A DNA stretch of 34,495 nucleotides from an uncultured Pelagibacteraceae bacterium (lineage in GTDB: Bacteria; Pseudomonadota; Alphaproteobacteria; Pelagibacterales; Pelagibacteraceae). A program made the position numbers and the translations under genes. Below, in pieces: positions 7,919 through 20,685 of this stretch. The stretch is taken from contig CACMMN010000008.1 of the NCBI GenBank assembly GCA_902614905.1, positions 1 to 34,495 of the forward strand. Direction: 5' to 3'. The notes under the pieces were generated by a model, which had not been told where the DNA came from, made no database searches, and saw nothing but the letters and a program-made list of their open reading frames with translations. Each line of letters starts with the position of its first letter. The first letter of the stretch is position 1.

Positions 7919-8830
7919 ATGGACCTGAAGTCCAAAATAATATTAATTTCTGGACCCACAGCATCAGGTAAATCAAAATTTGCAATAAAACTTGCAAAAA
8001 AGATTGGTGGAGAAATCATTAATGCTGATAGTATGCAAATATTTAAAGAGATAAAAATTTTAAATGCAAGGCCGAACTCAAAAGATAAATCAAATATTAA
8101 ACATCACTTATATGGCTTTCTAAGTGTAAAAAAAAATTTTTCAGTAGGTGAGTGGTTAAAAAAATGTCTTACAAAAATTTCAGAAATAAAAAAAAGAAAA
8201 AAAGTTCCAATAATTGTTGGCGGTACTGGCCTTTATTTCAAATCTTTAGTTGATGGTTTAGCAAAAATACCAAATATAAGTAAAAGAAATAGGGATAAAG
8301 CAAGAAAATTACAAAAAAAAATTGGTCAAAAAAATTTTTATGAAAAATTAATAAAATTAGACCCTTTGTGTAAAAATTATATTAATATCAATGATCAAAA
8401 CAGATCTATTAGAGCTTATGAAGTGTATATTCAAACCAATAAATCTTTGTATACTTGGTTCAAGAATACAACAATTCATTTTCAAGATAAGGACTTTGAA
8501 AAAATATTTATTGATATTTCAAGAAATGAAGTTTTAAAAAGCTTATCAAATAGGATAGAAAAAATGTTCAAAGCAGGAGCCATTCAGGAAGTAAAGAGGT
8601 TTAATAATCTGAAAGTAAAAAAATCAAATAGCTCATTCAAGATAATAGGGATAAGAGAAATTAATGAATTGAAACCTCATAAGACCAATTTAAGTCTTAT
8701 CAAAGAAAAAATTACCATAAAAACAAGGCAATATGCCAAAAGACAGATGACTTGGGCAAGAGGACATATGAAAGACTGGTATAGAGTTGCTCCAAACAAT
8801 CTAAATTCTTATCTAAATAAGATTAGTTAA
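7919..8830 (+). CDS. miaA: tRNA dimethylallyltransferase
   Basis: Adds the dimethylallyl group to N6 of A37 in tRNAs reading UNN codons, the first step to ms2i6A. The 303-residue protein has the P-loop GPTASGKSKFA (residues 12-22), the conserved INADSMQIFKEI segment, GGTGLYFKSLVDGL (about 101-114), and the C-terminal IGIREI and TRQYAKRQMTWAR motifs. Length is normal. It starts one base after the DegP-like gene stop and is followed by a hairpin and ilvB, so it probably ends the first functional block of the run. Confidence 0.95.
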   Translation: MDLKSKIILISGPTASGKSKFAIKLAKKIGGEIINADSMQIFKEIKILNARPNSKDKSNIKHHLYGFLSVKKNFSVGEWLKKCLTKISEIKKRKKVPIIVGGTGLYFKSLVDGLAKIPNISKRNRDKARKLQKKIGQKNFYEKLIKLDPLCKNYININDQNRSIRAYEVYIQTNKSLYTWFKNTTIHFQDKDFEKIFIDISRNEVLKSLSNRIEKMFKAGAIQEVKRFNNLKVKKSNSSFKIIGIREINELKPHKTNLSLIKEKITIKTRQYAKRQMTWARGHMKDWYRVAPNNLNSYLNKIS

Positions 8831-8832
8831 AC

Positions 8833-8868
8833 TTGACCAATTAGCACAACTTCAGCTAGATTGGTTAA
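8833..8868 (+). promoter_or_regulatory. hairpin ending exactly at the ilvB start codon
   Basis: TTGACCAATTAGC (8833-8845) can pair with GCTAGATTGGTTAA (8855-8868) as a 13-bp stem with one bulged G at 8859 and one G-U pair, closing a 9-base loop ACAACTTCA. The 3' arm ends at 8868 and the ATG of ilvB is 8869-8871. No T run follows, so it does not look like a terminator, and no Shine-Dalgarno is visible. Control of ribosome access to ilvB, or an RNA processing site between miaA and ilvB, are possible roles. No recognised riboswitch class fits by eye. Confidence 0.6.
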
Positions 8869-10635
8869 ATGTCAAAATTATATACAGGTGCAGAAATCGT
8901 TTTTAAATGTATGGAAGACCAAAAAGTTGAATTCATTTTTGGTTATCCTGGAGGCGCTGTATTACCAATTTACGATGAATTAAAAAATCACGATACAATT
9001 AAACATATACTTGCACGACATGAACAAGGAGCAGGACATGCTGCCGAAGGCTATGCAAGGTCATGTGGAAAACCTGGTGTAGTTTTAGTCACCTCTGGTC
9101 CTGGTGCAACAAATGTTGTTACTGCTTTAACAGATGCATATATGGACTCTATTCCATTAGTATGTATTTCGGGACAAGTTCCAACACATTTAATAGGCAC
9201 TGATGCTTTTCAAGAATGTGATACCACTGGAATTACTAGACCGTGCACTAAGCATAATTGGTTGGTAAAAGATGTTAAGGATTTAGCAAAAACAATTCAT
9301 AAAGCTTTTGAAGTTGCAACAACAGGAAGGCCCGGACCAGTTTTAGTCGACATTCCAAAAGATATTCAATTTCAAAAAGCTAAATATACAAATTTTAAAA
9401 AACAAAAAAAACTTAATGGAAAATCAAATAATAGATTTTCACAAAAAGATATCGACAAACTTGTTGCAATGATGGGTAAAGCAAAACGACCAATATTTTA
9501 TACAGGTGGTGGAGTGATTAATTCTGGTCCAAAGGCAAGTGAACAATTAAGAGAATTAGTTTCAATCAGTGGTTTTCCAATAACCTCTACACTACAAGGT
9601 CTTGGTTCATTTCCAGGAGATGACAATCAATTTTTGGGAATGTTAGGTATGCATGGCACATACGAAGCCAACAATGCTATGCACGATTGTGATCTTATGA
9701 TTAATATAGGTGCAAGATTTGATGATAGGATAACAGGAAAAATTGATGAATTCTCTCCTAAATCTAAAAAAGTTCATATAGATATAGATCCATCTTCAAT
9801 AAATAAGAATGTGAAGGTAGACCTTCCTATTGTAGGTGATGTCTCAGAAGTAATTTCGTTACTAATTAAGACAATTAAAAAACATAAACCAAATTTTTTA
9901 AGGTCTAACAAAGAAAATATTTCAAAATGGTGGGAACAAATTGAAAAATGGAGATCTGTTAATTCTCTAAACTTTATTAATAGTGATAAAACAATAAAAC
10001 CACAATTTGCGATTCAAAGACTTTACGAGTTAACTAAAAATAAAGATACATTTATTACAACTGAGGTTGGCCAGCATCAAATGTGGGCTGCTCAACATTA
10101 TAAATTTGATAAACCAAATAGATGGATGACATCAGGTGGTCTTGGTACAATGGGCTACGGTTTACCAGCGGCGGTTGGTGTTCAAATAGCTCATCCTGAT
10201 AAATTAGTAGTTGATATTGCAGGAGAGGCTTCAGTTCTTATGACAATGCAAGAAATGTCCACAGCTGTTCAGTATAATTTACCAATAAAGATTTTTATTT
10301 TAAATAATGAGTACATGGGGATGGTAAGACAATGGCAAGAATTACTTCATGAAAAAAATTATTCTGAAAGTTACACCGCAGCTCTGCCTGACTTTGTAAA
10401 ATTAGCAGAGGCTTATGGATGTGTTGGAATAAGAGCGAAAACTCCTGATGAATTAGATCAAAAAATTCAAGAAATGATTGATGTAAAAAAACCTGTAATA
10501 TTTGATTGTTTAGTTGATAAAGAAGAAAATTGTTTTCCAATGATTCCCTCAGGTAAACCTCATAATCAAATGTTACTAGGTCCTAATGATCAAAAAGAAA
10601 ATAAAATTACAGGAAAAGGAAAAACTTTAGTATAA
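8869..10635 (+). CDS. ilvB: acetolactate synthase large subunit
   Basis: The thiamine-diphosphate enzyme that makes acetolactate and acetohydroxybutyrate, committing carbon to valine, leucine and isoleucine. The 588-residue protein shows the catalytic glutamate in RHEQGAGHAAEGYAR (E52), the FAD-binding middle domain, and the C-terminal ThDP domain with EVGQHQMWAAQHY and NNEYMGMVRQWQELL. The usual GDG of the ThDP motif is GEA (DIAGEASVLMTMQEM); this variant is, as far as I recall, normal for alphaproteobacterial IlvB. ilvH starts within the last base of its stop codon (TAATG), so the subunits are coupled. A hairpin abuts the start codon. Confidence 0.97.
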   Translation: MSKLYTGAEIVFKCMEDQKVEFIFGYPGGAVLPIYDELKNHDTIKHILARHEQGAGHAAEGYARSCGKPGVVLVTSGPGATNVVTALTDAYMDSIPLVCISGQVPTHLIGTDAFQECDTTGITRPCTKHNWLVKDVKDLAKTIHKAFEVATTGRPGPVLVDIPKDIQFQKAKYTNFKKQKKLNGKSNNRFSQKDIDKLVAMMGKAKRPIFYTGGGVINSGPKASEQLRELVSISGFPITSTLQGLGSFPGDDNQFLGMLGMHGTYEANNAMHDCDLMINIGARFDDRITGKIDEFSPKSKKVHIDIDPSSINKNVKVDLPIVGDVSEVISLLIKTIKKHKPNFLRSNKENISKWWEQIEKWRSVNSLNFINSDKTIKPQFAIQRLYELTKNKDTFITTEVGQHQMWAAQHYKFDKPNRWMTSGGLGTMGYGLPAAVGVQIAHPDKLVVDIAGEASVLMTMQEMSTAVQYNLPIKIFILNNEYMGMVRQWQELLHEKNYSESYTAALPDFVKLAEAYGCVGIRAKTPDELDQKIQEMIDVKKPVIFDCLVDKEENCFPMIPSGKPHNQMLLGPNDQKENKITGKGKTLV

Positions 10636-11183
10636 TGTCTAAATCTAAATCAGCTTATAGCGATCCAGGCAAAAAAGGAAAACTAGATACGCATATAATA
10701 GTAGTATGGGTAGATAATGAGGCTGGGGTTTTAGCTAGAGTAGTAGGTCTATTCTCTGGCAGAGGATATAATATAGAGTCTTTAGCTGTTGCAGAGGTTG
10801 ATCCCAAAAGAGGTATATCAAGAATAACTATTGTAACTACTGGAACACCTCAGGTAATTGAGCAGATTAAATTACAATTAGGCAAACTAGTGCCAGTTCA
10901 CAAGGTTGCAGATTTTATGAGAGGGGATAAAAAAATTATTTTTAAAGAAATGGCTTTATTAAAGCTAGTAGGGAATACTTCTAAAAGAAATAAAGCATTA
11001 AAAGTTTGCAAAAAATTTAATCCAGTAGTATTAGACAAAACTCAAAAATCAGTTGTACTTCAAATAACTGCATTAAGAAGAGAAATAGATACTGTGATGG
11101 GAGATTTAAAAAAATTTGGATTAGTTAGTGTGTCTAGAACTGGCGCAGTAGCTATGACAAGAGGGTCAGAAATTTTTAAATAA
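10635..11183 (+). CDS. ilvH: acetolactate synthase small (regulatory) subunit
   Basis: The regulatory subunit that activates IlvB and gives feedback inhibition by branched-chain amino acids. The 182-residue protein has an N-terminal ACT domain (about residues 20-90) with the segment NEAGVLARVVGLFSGRGYNI, where the effector binds in the family, and a C-terminal ALS small-subunit domain ending SRTGAVAMTRG. It has about 18 extra polar N-terminal residues rich in Ser and Lys compared with minimal IlvH. It overlaps the ilvB stop by one base. Confidence 0.96.
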   Translation: MSKSKSAYSDPGKKGKLDTHIIVVWVDNEAGVLARVVGLFSGRGYNIESLAVAEVDPKRGISRITIVTTGTPQVIEQIKLQLGKLVPVHKVADFMRGDKKIIFKEMALLKLVGNTSKRNKALKVCKKFNPVVLDKTQKSVVLQITALRREIDTVMGDLKKFGLVSVSRTGAVAMTRGSEIFK

Positions 11184-12218
<1,035 letters not shown>

Positions 12219-12256
12219 AAATAACCTATAAAACCCATAATTGACTGTTTTGTTTT

Positions 12257-12277
12257 GCAATCTCTGCTAGAGATTGT
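12257..12277 (+). promoter_or_regulatory. perfect hairpin between ilvC and leuA
   Basis: CAATCTCT (12258-12265) and AGAGATTG (12269-12276) form a perfect 8-bp stem with a GCT loop, extended by a possible G-U pair. It is followed by TATTATCC, not by a T run, so it is not a classical terminator. It lies in the only sizeable gap (89 bases) of the amino acid block, 31 bases before leuA. A processing site, RNA stabiliser of the ilvBHC message, or protein-binding site are possibilities. Confidence 0.5.
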
Positions 12278-12307
12278 ATTATCCAGAAAAAATAATTTAC
12301 AAAAATT

Positions 12308-14918
<2,611 letters not shown>

Positions 14919-14924
14919 GATAAA

Positions 14925-15773
14925 ATGGAAACAAACAGAGATGATTTCATTATTGCAATCAGATCTGCCTTTTTAAAAAAGGGAACAAAACAAAGATTTT
15001 CACTAATAGTTTTACTTTTTTTTTCAATTACAATTTTAGTTTTAGGTAAATACAATTTTAAAGCTATAGATTTTTTAAGAACTGGATTAAACGAATTTGT
15101 TTATCGTGCTACATTTATAATTTCTGCACCTGAAAACTTTATTAAAAACACTTATAAGTTAACTGTATCACATATTAATTTATACAATGATCACAAAAAA
15201 CTGAAAAAAGACTTTAAAGCTTTGCAGGCAGAAAATTTTAACAATAATTTTATTATTTCTGAAAATAAAATGTTAAAATCAAAAATAGAAGATATTGTGG
15301 ACTCATCTTCAGAAATTTTAGCTAAAGTATTGGTAGATAAACAAAGTCCTTTTCTTAAATCTGTGATTGTTAACAGAGGGAGTAAAGATGGGGTAAAATT
15401 AGGAATGGCAGTATTAGATGAGAAGTTTTTAATTGGTAAAATTGTGGAAGTAAACTTTAGAACTTCAAGAGTATTATTATTATCAGATTTAAACAGCAAA
15501 GTACCGGTCTCGGTTGAGCCTAATAGTATTCAATCAATTTTAACTGGCACTGGTGAAAAATTTGGAAAGCTACAGTATACGCAATTAGACAACATCATCC
15601 TAAACAATGGTGATCAAATTTATTCTTCTGGATCAGGTGGTATATTCAAATCAGGAATTCCAATAGGTAAAATAAATTTTATAGATGATAGCAACGAAAG
15701 CTACGTATTGTTTCACTCTGATTTTACTCAATTAAGATTGGTTAAAATAGTTTTATATGAAAATTTAAATTAA
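14925..15773 (+). CDS. mreC: cell-shape protein MreC
   Basis: A bitopic inner-membrane scaffold of the elongasome with its bulk in the periplasm. The 282-residue protein has a cytoplasmic N-terminus, one transmembrane helix (about residues 23-42), a coiled coil (about 85-125, Lys/Glu/Leu-rich) and the beta-sandwich domain with VIVNRGSKDGVKLGMAVLDE (about 147-166) and DLNSKVPVSVE, which are MreC hallmarks. It starts 6 bases after mreB. Confidence 0.93.
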   Translation: METNRDDFIIAIRSAFLKKGTKQRFSLIVLLFFSITILVLGKYNFKAIDFLRTGLNEFVYRATFIISAPENFIKNTYKLTVSHINLYNDHKKLKKDFKALQAENFNNNFIISENKMLKSKIEDIVDSSSEILAKVLVDKQSPFLKSVIVNRGSKDGVKLGMAVLDEKFLIGKIVEVNFRTSRVLLLSDLNSKVPVSVEPNSIQSILTGTGEKFGKLQYTQLDNIILNNGDQIYSSGSGGIFKSGIPIGKINFIDDSNESYVLFHSDFTQLRLVKIVLYENLN

Positions 15774-15777
15774 TTTT

Positions 15778-16290
15778 ATGGCTTTATCAAAATTACCTAT
15801 TTCCAGAAAAATTTTGTCTTTGGGACCAATAATGTTACTTTATATTTCAGTTTTAAATGAATTTGATTTTAATTATTTAAATTTTAAATATTTTTCATTT
15901 AATTTTCCTTACATATTAATTTTTTACTGGAGTTTAAAAGGGGAAGGTAGATTAAGCTATGTACTAGTTTTTATTGCTGGACTTATTAACGACGTAGTAA
16001 TTGGATTACCAATTGGTATAAGCAGCATGACATATTTGATAATATGTGTATTTGCAGTTTATCTTAGAAATATTACATTAAGACCAAGCTTAATTAAAGA
16101 TTGGTTTTTTTTCCTTTTTACTATTTTAGTCACAAGCTCACTTTTTTACACGATAATAGTAATTTTTTTCAATGTTAGAGTTAGTTACAACGACTTACTA
16201 TTTAATGTTTTATTTACCTTCTTGTTCTATTATTTATTTTCATATATTTTTGGTTACTATTTAAATTTACTCAGAAGAACAAATGATTAG
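15778..16290 (+). CDS. mreD: rod-shape protein MreD
   Basis: A 170-residue integral membrane protein with about five hydrophobic helices and very few charged residues apart from loops. Sequence conservation in MreD is low; the call rests on size, topology, the segment FIAGLINDVVIGLPIGISSM (typical MreD motif with the Asp in GLxxD) and its place between mreC and the PBP2 gene. It overlaps the next gene by 8 bases. Confidence 0.88.
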   Translation: MALSKLPISRKILSLGPIMLLYISVLNEFDFNYLNFKYFSFNFPYILIFYWSLKGEGRLSYVLVFIAGLINDVVIGLPIGISSMTYLIICVFAVYLRNITLRPSLIKDWFFFLFTILVTSSLFYTIIVIFFNVRVSYNDLLFNVLFTFLFYYLFSYIFGYYLNLLRRTND

Positions 16291-18265
16291 TTTTGGATCA
16301 GATACTAGCTACAGAAAACAAAGTGTAGTTAATAGAAGAATGTTTATTCTTTCTGCTGCTAAAGTATTAGTGTTTGGTGGTATAGTTGCAAAATTATTTA
16401 CACTTCAAATAAACGAAAATAAAAAATACTTAACACTTTCAGATAAAAACCGTCTAAGGGAGTGGAAACTACCTCCTATAAGAGGTGATTTTCAGGATTT
16501 TTTTGGAAATACGATAGCAGGAAATTTAAAAGTTTACCAACTTCATGTAATTCCAGAGCAAGTTGAGAATTTTAATAATTTAATTGTAAGAGTAAAAGAT
16601 ATTTTAGATTTAGACCAAAAAACTTTAAATAGAATTATCAAAAAAAAAAATTCTCAAAAACCTTGGGAAACTTTAATCGTATCAGAGAATTTATCCTGGG
16701 ATCAATTTGTTAAGATAAATTTTTATTTACATGAATTATCAGGTGTTAAGCCAGTTTTATCTGTAGCTAGAAGTTATCCTTATAATGAAAATTATACACA
16801 CCTTTTAGGTTATGTTGCACAAGCAAGTCAAAATGATCTTCTAAATAATGAAGAAATTAAAAAAAAACATGTCCCTGGTTTAAGAGTAGGAAAAATTGGT
16901 TTAGAGAAGTCTTTAGAAAATGAGTTGATAGGTATGAATGGGGTTCAAAGATATGAGGTAAACGCGTATGGAAAAAGAATAAATCAAATTGATCATATTG
17001 AAGGTCAAAAAGGTAAATCAATTAGATTAACGGTTGATACAAAAATCCAACAAAAGTGTAATGAACTTTTAAAAGATAAAGCGGGCTCAATAAGTGTTAT
17101 GGATATATATACAGGTGATATTATTGCAATGCACTCATCTCCATCCTTTAATCCTAATTTATTTTTATATGGAATAAGTTATGAAAATTGGGAGAATATT
17201 ATAAACAATCCAAAAAAACCGCTTATAAATAGATCAATTACAGGCCTGTACCCGCCTGGCTCAACAATAAAACCAATTGTTGCACTTTCTGCACTTGAGA
17301 ATGATGTTATCTCAACAAAATTTAAAGTTAATTGTACTGGAAAAATAGAAATGTATGGACAAACATATAATTGCTGGAAAAAAAAGGGTCATGGAGTTGT
17401 AAATTTAAGAGATGCTTTAAAAGTTTCATGTGATACATTTTTTTATGAAATGTCTAGACGACTCGGTGTAGATCGTTTGAATGAGACTGCAAAAAAATTT
17501 GGATTAGGTGATAAAGTTTTTAAAAACATATTTAATGAGGAAAAAATAGGATTAGTTCCATCCACAGAATGGAAAAAAAATGCCTTAGGAAGGGGCTGGG
17601 TTTTAGGTGAAACGTTAATAACAGGAATAGGCCAAGGTTACATTCAAACTACACCTCTTCAATTATGCTTAATGACTGCTCAATTAGCCAATGGTGGATT
17701 TAAGATAAAACCAAAAATAATTGTTAATAAAGACGATCTATCTTTAGAGGAAATAAAATCAAAAATGAATGAAAACTTAGAAAAAATTACAGAAGAACCT
17801 GATTTTGATGATGCGCTATTAGATTTAAAAATTACATCAGGTGATAGTGATGGCAAAATGTTTAAACCTCTTTTTAGAAATCAAGAAAATGTAAAATTTG
17901 TTTTAGACGCTATGTTTGCATCTACAAATGAAGTTAGAGGAACATCATACTCCTCAAGAATTAATGATAAAAAATATCAGTTTGCAGGAAAAACAGGTAC
18001 ATCACAAGTAAAAAAAATAACAGAGGCTGAGAGAGAGCTAGATTTGGACATTTCTCAAATACCTTATGAAGATAGGGATCATGCACTTTACATTGCTTTT
18101 GGTCCTTATAAAAATCCAAGATATGCATTGAGTATATTAATAGAACATGGTGGTTCAGGTGGTTCAGCCGCAGCTCCACTAGCAAAAAAATTATTTAAAA
18201 TAATTATAGATAGACACGAAGAGAGAAAAAAAACCAATTCAAAAAAAAATAACTTACAAGTATAA
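16283..18265 (+). CDS. mrdA: penicillin-binding protein 2 (elongasome transpeptidase)
   Basis: Class B transpeptidase that cross-links peptidoglycan during elongation with RodA. The 660-residue protein has one N-terminal membrane helix (about 20-43), a pedestal domain (PPIRGDFQDFFGN about 64-76, equivalent to the usual RG[LI]I-D-RNG motif but with unusual residues), and the transpeptidase domain with the active-site S327 in GSTIK, SCD at 382-384 (second motif) and KTGTSQV near residue 570. All three catalytic motifs are present. The start overlaps mreD by 8 bases and the stop overlaps the rodA start by one base. Confidence 0.96.
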   Translation: MISFGSDTSYRKQSVVNRRMFILSAAKVLVFGGIVAKLFTLQINENKKYLTLSDKNRLREWKLPPIRGDFQDFFGNTIAGNLKVYQLHVIPEQVENFNNLIVRVKDILDLDQKTLNRIIKKKNSQKPWETLIVSENLSWDQFVKINFYLHELSGVKPVLSVARSYPYNENYTHLLGYVAQASQNDLLNNEEIKKKHVPGLRVGKIGLEKSLENELIGMNGVQRYEVNAYGKRINQIDHIEGQKGKSIRLTVDTKIQQKCNELLKDKAGSISVMDIYTGDIIAMHSSPSFNPNLFLYGISYENWENIINNPKKPLINRSITGLYPPGSTIKPIVALSALENDVISTKFKVNCTGKIEMYGQTYNCWKKKGHGVVNLRDALKVSCDTFFYEMSRRLGVDRLNETAKKFGLGDKVFKNIFNEEKIGLVPSTEWKKNALGRGWVLGETLITGIGQGYIQTTPLQLCLMTAQLANGGFKIKPKIIVNKDDLSLEEIKSKMNENLEKITEEPDFDDALLDLKITSGDSDGKMFKPLFRNQENVKFVLDAMFASTNEVRGTSYSSRINDKKYQFAGKTGTSQVKKITEAERELDLDISQIPYEDRDHALYIAFGPYKNPRYALSILIEHGGSGGSAAAPLAKKLFKIIIDRHEERKKTNSKKNNLQV

Positions 18266-19389
18266 TGTTTCAAGAGACAGCACTTAGTGGTCAAACTACT
18301 TTTTTTCAAAAATTAAGATCCTTGGATTATATTTTGTTGTTCTGTTTGATAATTCTTGGATTAGTTAGCTCCTTGTCGATGTATTCAACAGAAGGTGGTG
18401 AAGTCTTATATCATACTAAAAGCCATGTATTAAGATTTTTAATATTCTTTTCAATGATGTTGATATTTTCTTTTGTAAATTTAAAATTCTGGCATTCTAT
18501 TGGATATTTATTCTACTTTGTGGTTTTGTGTTTGTTAATATGGGCTTCTTTGTATGGTGTTAAGGCTTCAGGCTCACAAAGATGGGTAGATCTGTATTTT
18601 ATCAACTTGCAACCATCAGAATTAATGAAAGTTGCTATAATTATGTGTTTTGCAAAATTTTATCACCGAACACAAATACATGTGGTTAATAATTTTAAAA
18701 ACTTAATAGTTCCTATAGTGGTTTTAATTTTGCCTATATTGTTAGTTGTTAGCCAACCAGATTTAGGTACCTCTATTTTAATTGGGTTATGTGGGTTAGT
18801 TGTGTTATGGTTATCAGGGGTTAATGTTAAATATTTTATATACTCCTCACTTGTTTTGTTTATATCCCTACCTTTTGTAATTTCATTTTTAAAACCATAT
18901 CAAAAGTTGAGAATATTAACTTTTTTTAATCCTGACAGAGATCCTCTTGGGGCAGGTTATCAAATAATTCAATCAAAAATTGCTGTCGGATCTGGAGGAC
19001 TTTCTGGAAAAGGTTTTTTAAAAGGAACACAGAGTTACTTAGACTTTTTACCGGAAAAACATACTGATTTTATATTTACTTTATTTTCTGAGGAACATGG
19101 ATTTATTGGCTCCGTTCTTTTACTTTTATTATATGCGATTATAATTTATAGAACTGCAAAGATTGGAGCATCCGCTAGAAGTTTTTTTGGAAAATTATTT
19201 TGCTATGGATATGCATCGTCGATATTTATTTTTGTAACAGTTAACATGAGTATGGTATTAGGACTACTTCCAATTGTAGGATCTCCTTTACCTATAATGT
19301 CCTATGGAGGGTCATCCATGTTAGCTACCATGATTGGTTTTAGTGTAGTAATGAGTACAAAAATTTACCAAAAACAGATTATTGCTTAA
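18265..19389 (+). CDS. rodA: RodA, SEDS peptidoglycan glycosyltransferase
   Basis: Polymerises lipid II during elongation, paired with PBP2. The 374-residue protein has about ten membrane helices and the SEDS signatures QPDLGTSILI (about 166-175), NPDRDPLGAGYQIIQSKIAV (about 217-236), FLPEKHTDFIFTLFSEEHGF (about 262-281) and MSYGGSSML near the C-terminus. The context directly after the PBP2 gene favours RodA over FtsW. It begins at the last base of the PBP2 stop and closes the 15-kb run. Confidence 0.96.
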   Translation: MFQETALSGQTTFFQKLRSLDYILLFCLIILGLVSSLSMYSTEGGEVLYHTKSHVLRFLIFFSMMLIFSFVNLKFWHSIGYLFYFVVLCLLIWASLYGVKASGSQRWVDLYFINLQPSELMKVAIIMCFAKFYHRTQIHVVNNFKNLIVPIVVLILPILLVVSQPDLGTSILIGLCGLVVLWLSGVNVKYFIYSSLVLFISLPFVISFLKPYQKLRILTFFNPDRDPLGAGYQIIQSKIAVGSGGLSGKGFLKGTQSYLDFLPEKHTDFIFTLFSEEHGFIGSVLLLLLYAIIIYRTAKIGASARSFFGKLFCYGYASSIFIFVTVNMSMVLGLLPIVGSPLPIMSYGGSSMLATMIGFSVVMSTKIYQKQIIA

Positions 19390-19390
19390 T

Positions 19391-19410
19391 TTGTCGCGAT
19401 AATTTTTTTT
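19391..19410 (+). terminator. weak terminator-like element after rodA
   Basis: TTGTCGCGATAA (19391-19402) is a near-palindrome followed by eight T residues (19403-19410). The stem could form only four pairs around a CGCG loop, so as a hairpin it is poor; the T run and the position at the end of the long run are the reasons for listing it. Confidence 0.3.
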
Positions 19411-19432
19411 ATTGTTATTGTAGATTTATAAA

Positions 19433-20677
19433 ATGACAAAAAATGAAGTTGCAATAATTGGTGCTGGAATTCAAGGTGTCTGTAACGCGTTATTCCTCCA
19501 AAAAAAAGGAATTGATGTAACATTATTTGATAAAGATGAACCAGGATGCGCGGCATCTTATGGAAATGCAGGTCATTTTTCTCCATATGCATCTTTGCAA
19601 CTAAATAGATCAGATGTACTTTCAGATGTTCCAGCAATGCTGTTAGGCAACAGAGGACCATTAGCTTTAAAGTGGAATTATTTTTTTAAAATGATCCCAT
19701 GGTTTTCAAAATATATAATGAGTTGCTCTGAAAAAAAAATGATGCATACAGCGAAATATATGCATCAAATTTTGGATATTTCACTAGATGCATATGATGA
19801 ACTGTTTGAAGATATTAATTTAGACGGTTTAGTTGAAAAAAAAGGAATTATGTATGTATGGGAAAAAAAAGGAATTAAGAGCAGAAAGATTGAAATTAAT
19901 ATTCGTAAAAAATTAGGAGTAAAACAAAAAATTTTAAATCCAAAAGAAATTCATGATTTGGAACCAAATTTAAAACCATTTTATGACGGTGGTGTGTTTT
20001 ATGAGTACGCAAGGCATGCAAGAAATCCTAAAAAGATAATAGAAAAATTATTTACAGACTTTTTAAAAAAAGGTGGAAAATTTAACAAAACAAATATTAA
20101 TAATATTAATTTTAAAGATCAAAAGCCAATTTTAATTACAGAAAACGATAAGTTATTATTTGATAAGGTTGTTATTGCCTGTGGTGCATTTTCTAAAAAG
20201 CTAACAGACAAATTAGATGAAAAAATTCCATTGGATACTGAGAGAGGTTATCATATTCATTTCAAAAATTACTCTAAACTACTTTCTAGACCAGTTGTTT
20301 GGGCTGATAGAGGTTTTGGCATTACACCTATGGAACAAGGGTTAAGAGTTGTTGGAACAGTCGAGTTTGGTGGATTAGATAATCCTCTTTCTAAATCAAG
20401 AATTAAAAATTTAATATTAAACGCACAAGATATGTTAAATGGTTTACCTGAAAATGAAGATCATGACGATGAGTGGCTAGGGTTTAGACCAACATTACCT
20501 GACTTTCTTCCAGTAATTGGTAAGTCAAAAAATTATAATAATGTTTATTACTCCTTCGGCCATCATCATTTGGGATGGACATTAGGAGCAATTTCAGGGA
20601 AAATAGTCTCTAAAATGATTCTCGGTGAAAAAACTAATTTAGATTTATCTCCATATAGTTCATCAAGATTTAATTAA
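19433..20677 (+). CDS. DadA-like FAD-dependent amino acid/amine oxidoreductase
   Basis: A 414-residue DAO-fold flavoprotein. The N-terminal Rossmann motif IIGAGIQGVCNALFLQKKG (about 8-26) binds FAD, CAASYGNAGHFSP matches the DadA-type flavin contact region, and the C-terminal GFRPTLPDFLPVIG and HHHLGWTLGAISGKI segments are typical of D-amino acid dehydrogenases. Such enzymes oxidise D-amino acids or related amines to oxo-acids and ammonia, passing electrons to the respiratory chain. The substrate cannot be read. It is the first gene of a plus-strand run containing a permease, a deacetylase and, further on, an ammonium sensor, which would suit nitrogen scavenging. Confidence 0.85.
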   Translation: MTKNEVAIIGAGIQGVCNALFLQKKGIDVTLFDKDEPGCAASYGNAGHFSPYASLQLNRSDVLSDVPAMLLGNRGPLALKWNYFFKMIPWFSKYIMSCSEKKMMHTAKYMHQILDISLDAYDELFEDINLDGLVEKKGIMYVWEKKGIKSRKIEINIRKKLGVKQKILNPKEIHDLEPNLKPFYDGGVFYEYARHARNPKKIIEKLFTDFLKKGGKFNKTNINNINFKDQKPILITENDKLLFDKVVIACGAFSKKLTDKLDEKIPLDTERGYHIHFKNYSKLLSRPVVWADRGFGITPMEQGLRVVGTVEFGGLDNPLSKSRIKNLILNAQDMLNGLPENEDHDDEWLGFRPTLPDFLPVIGKSKNYNNVYYSFGHHHLGWTLGAISGKIVSKMILGEKTNLDLSPYSSSRFN

Positions 20678-20685
20678 GGATTAAT

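Noticed and set aside
8831-8868. Leader peptide with Leu/Ile/Val codons for ilvB attenuation.
   Set aside because: The gap is only 38 bases and holds no start codon with such codons; only the hairpin is present.
10200-10320. IlvB ThDP motif GEA instead of GDG as a sign of a broken enzyme.
   Set aside because: As I recall, alphaproteobacterial IlvB proteins commonly have GEA here, and all other motifs are intact.
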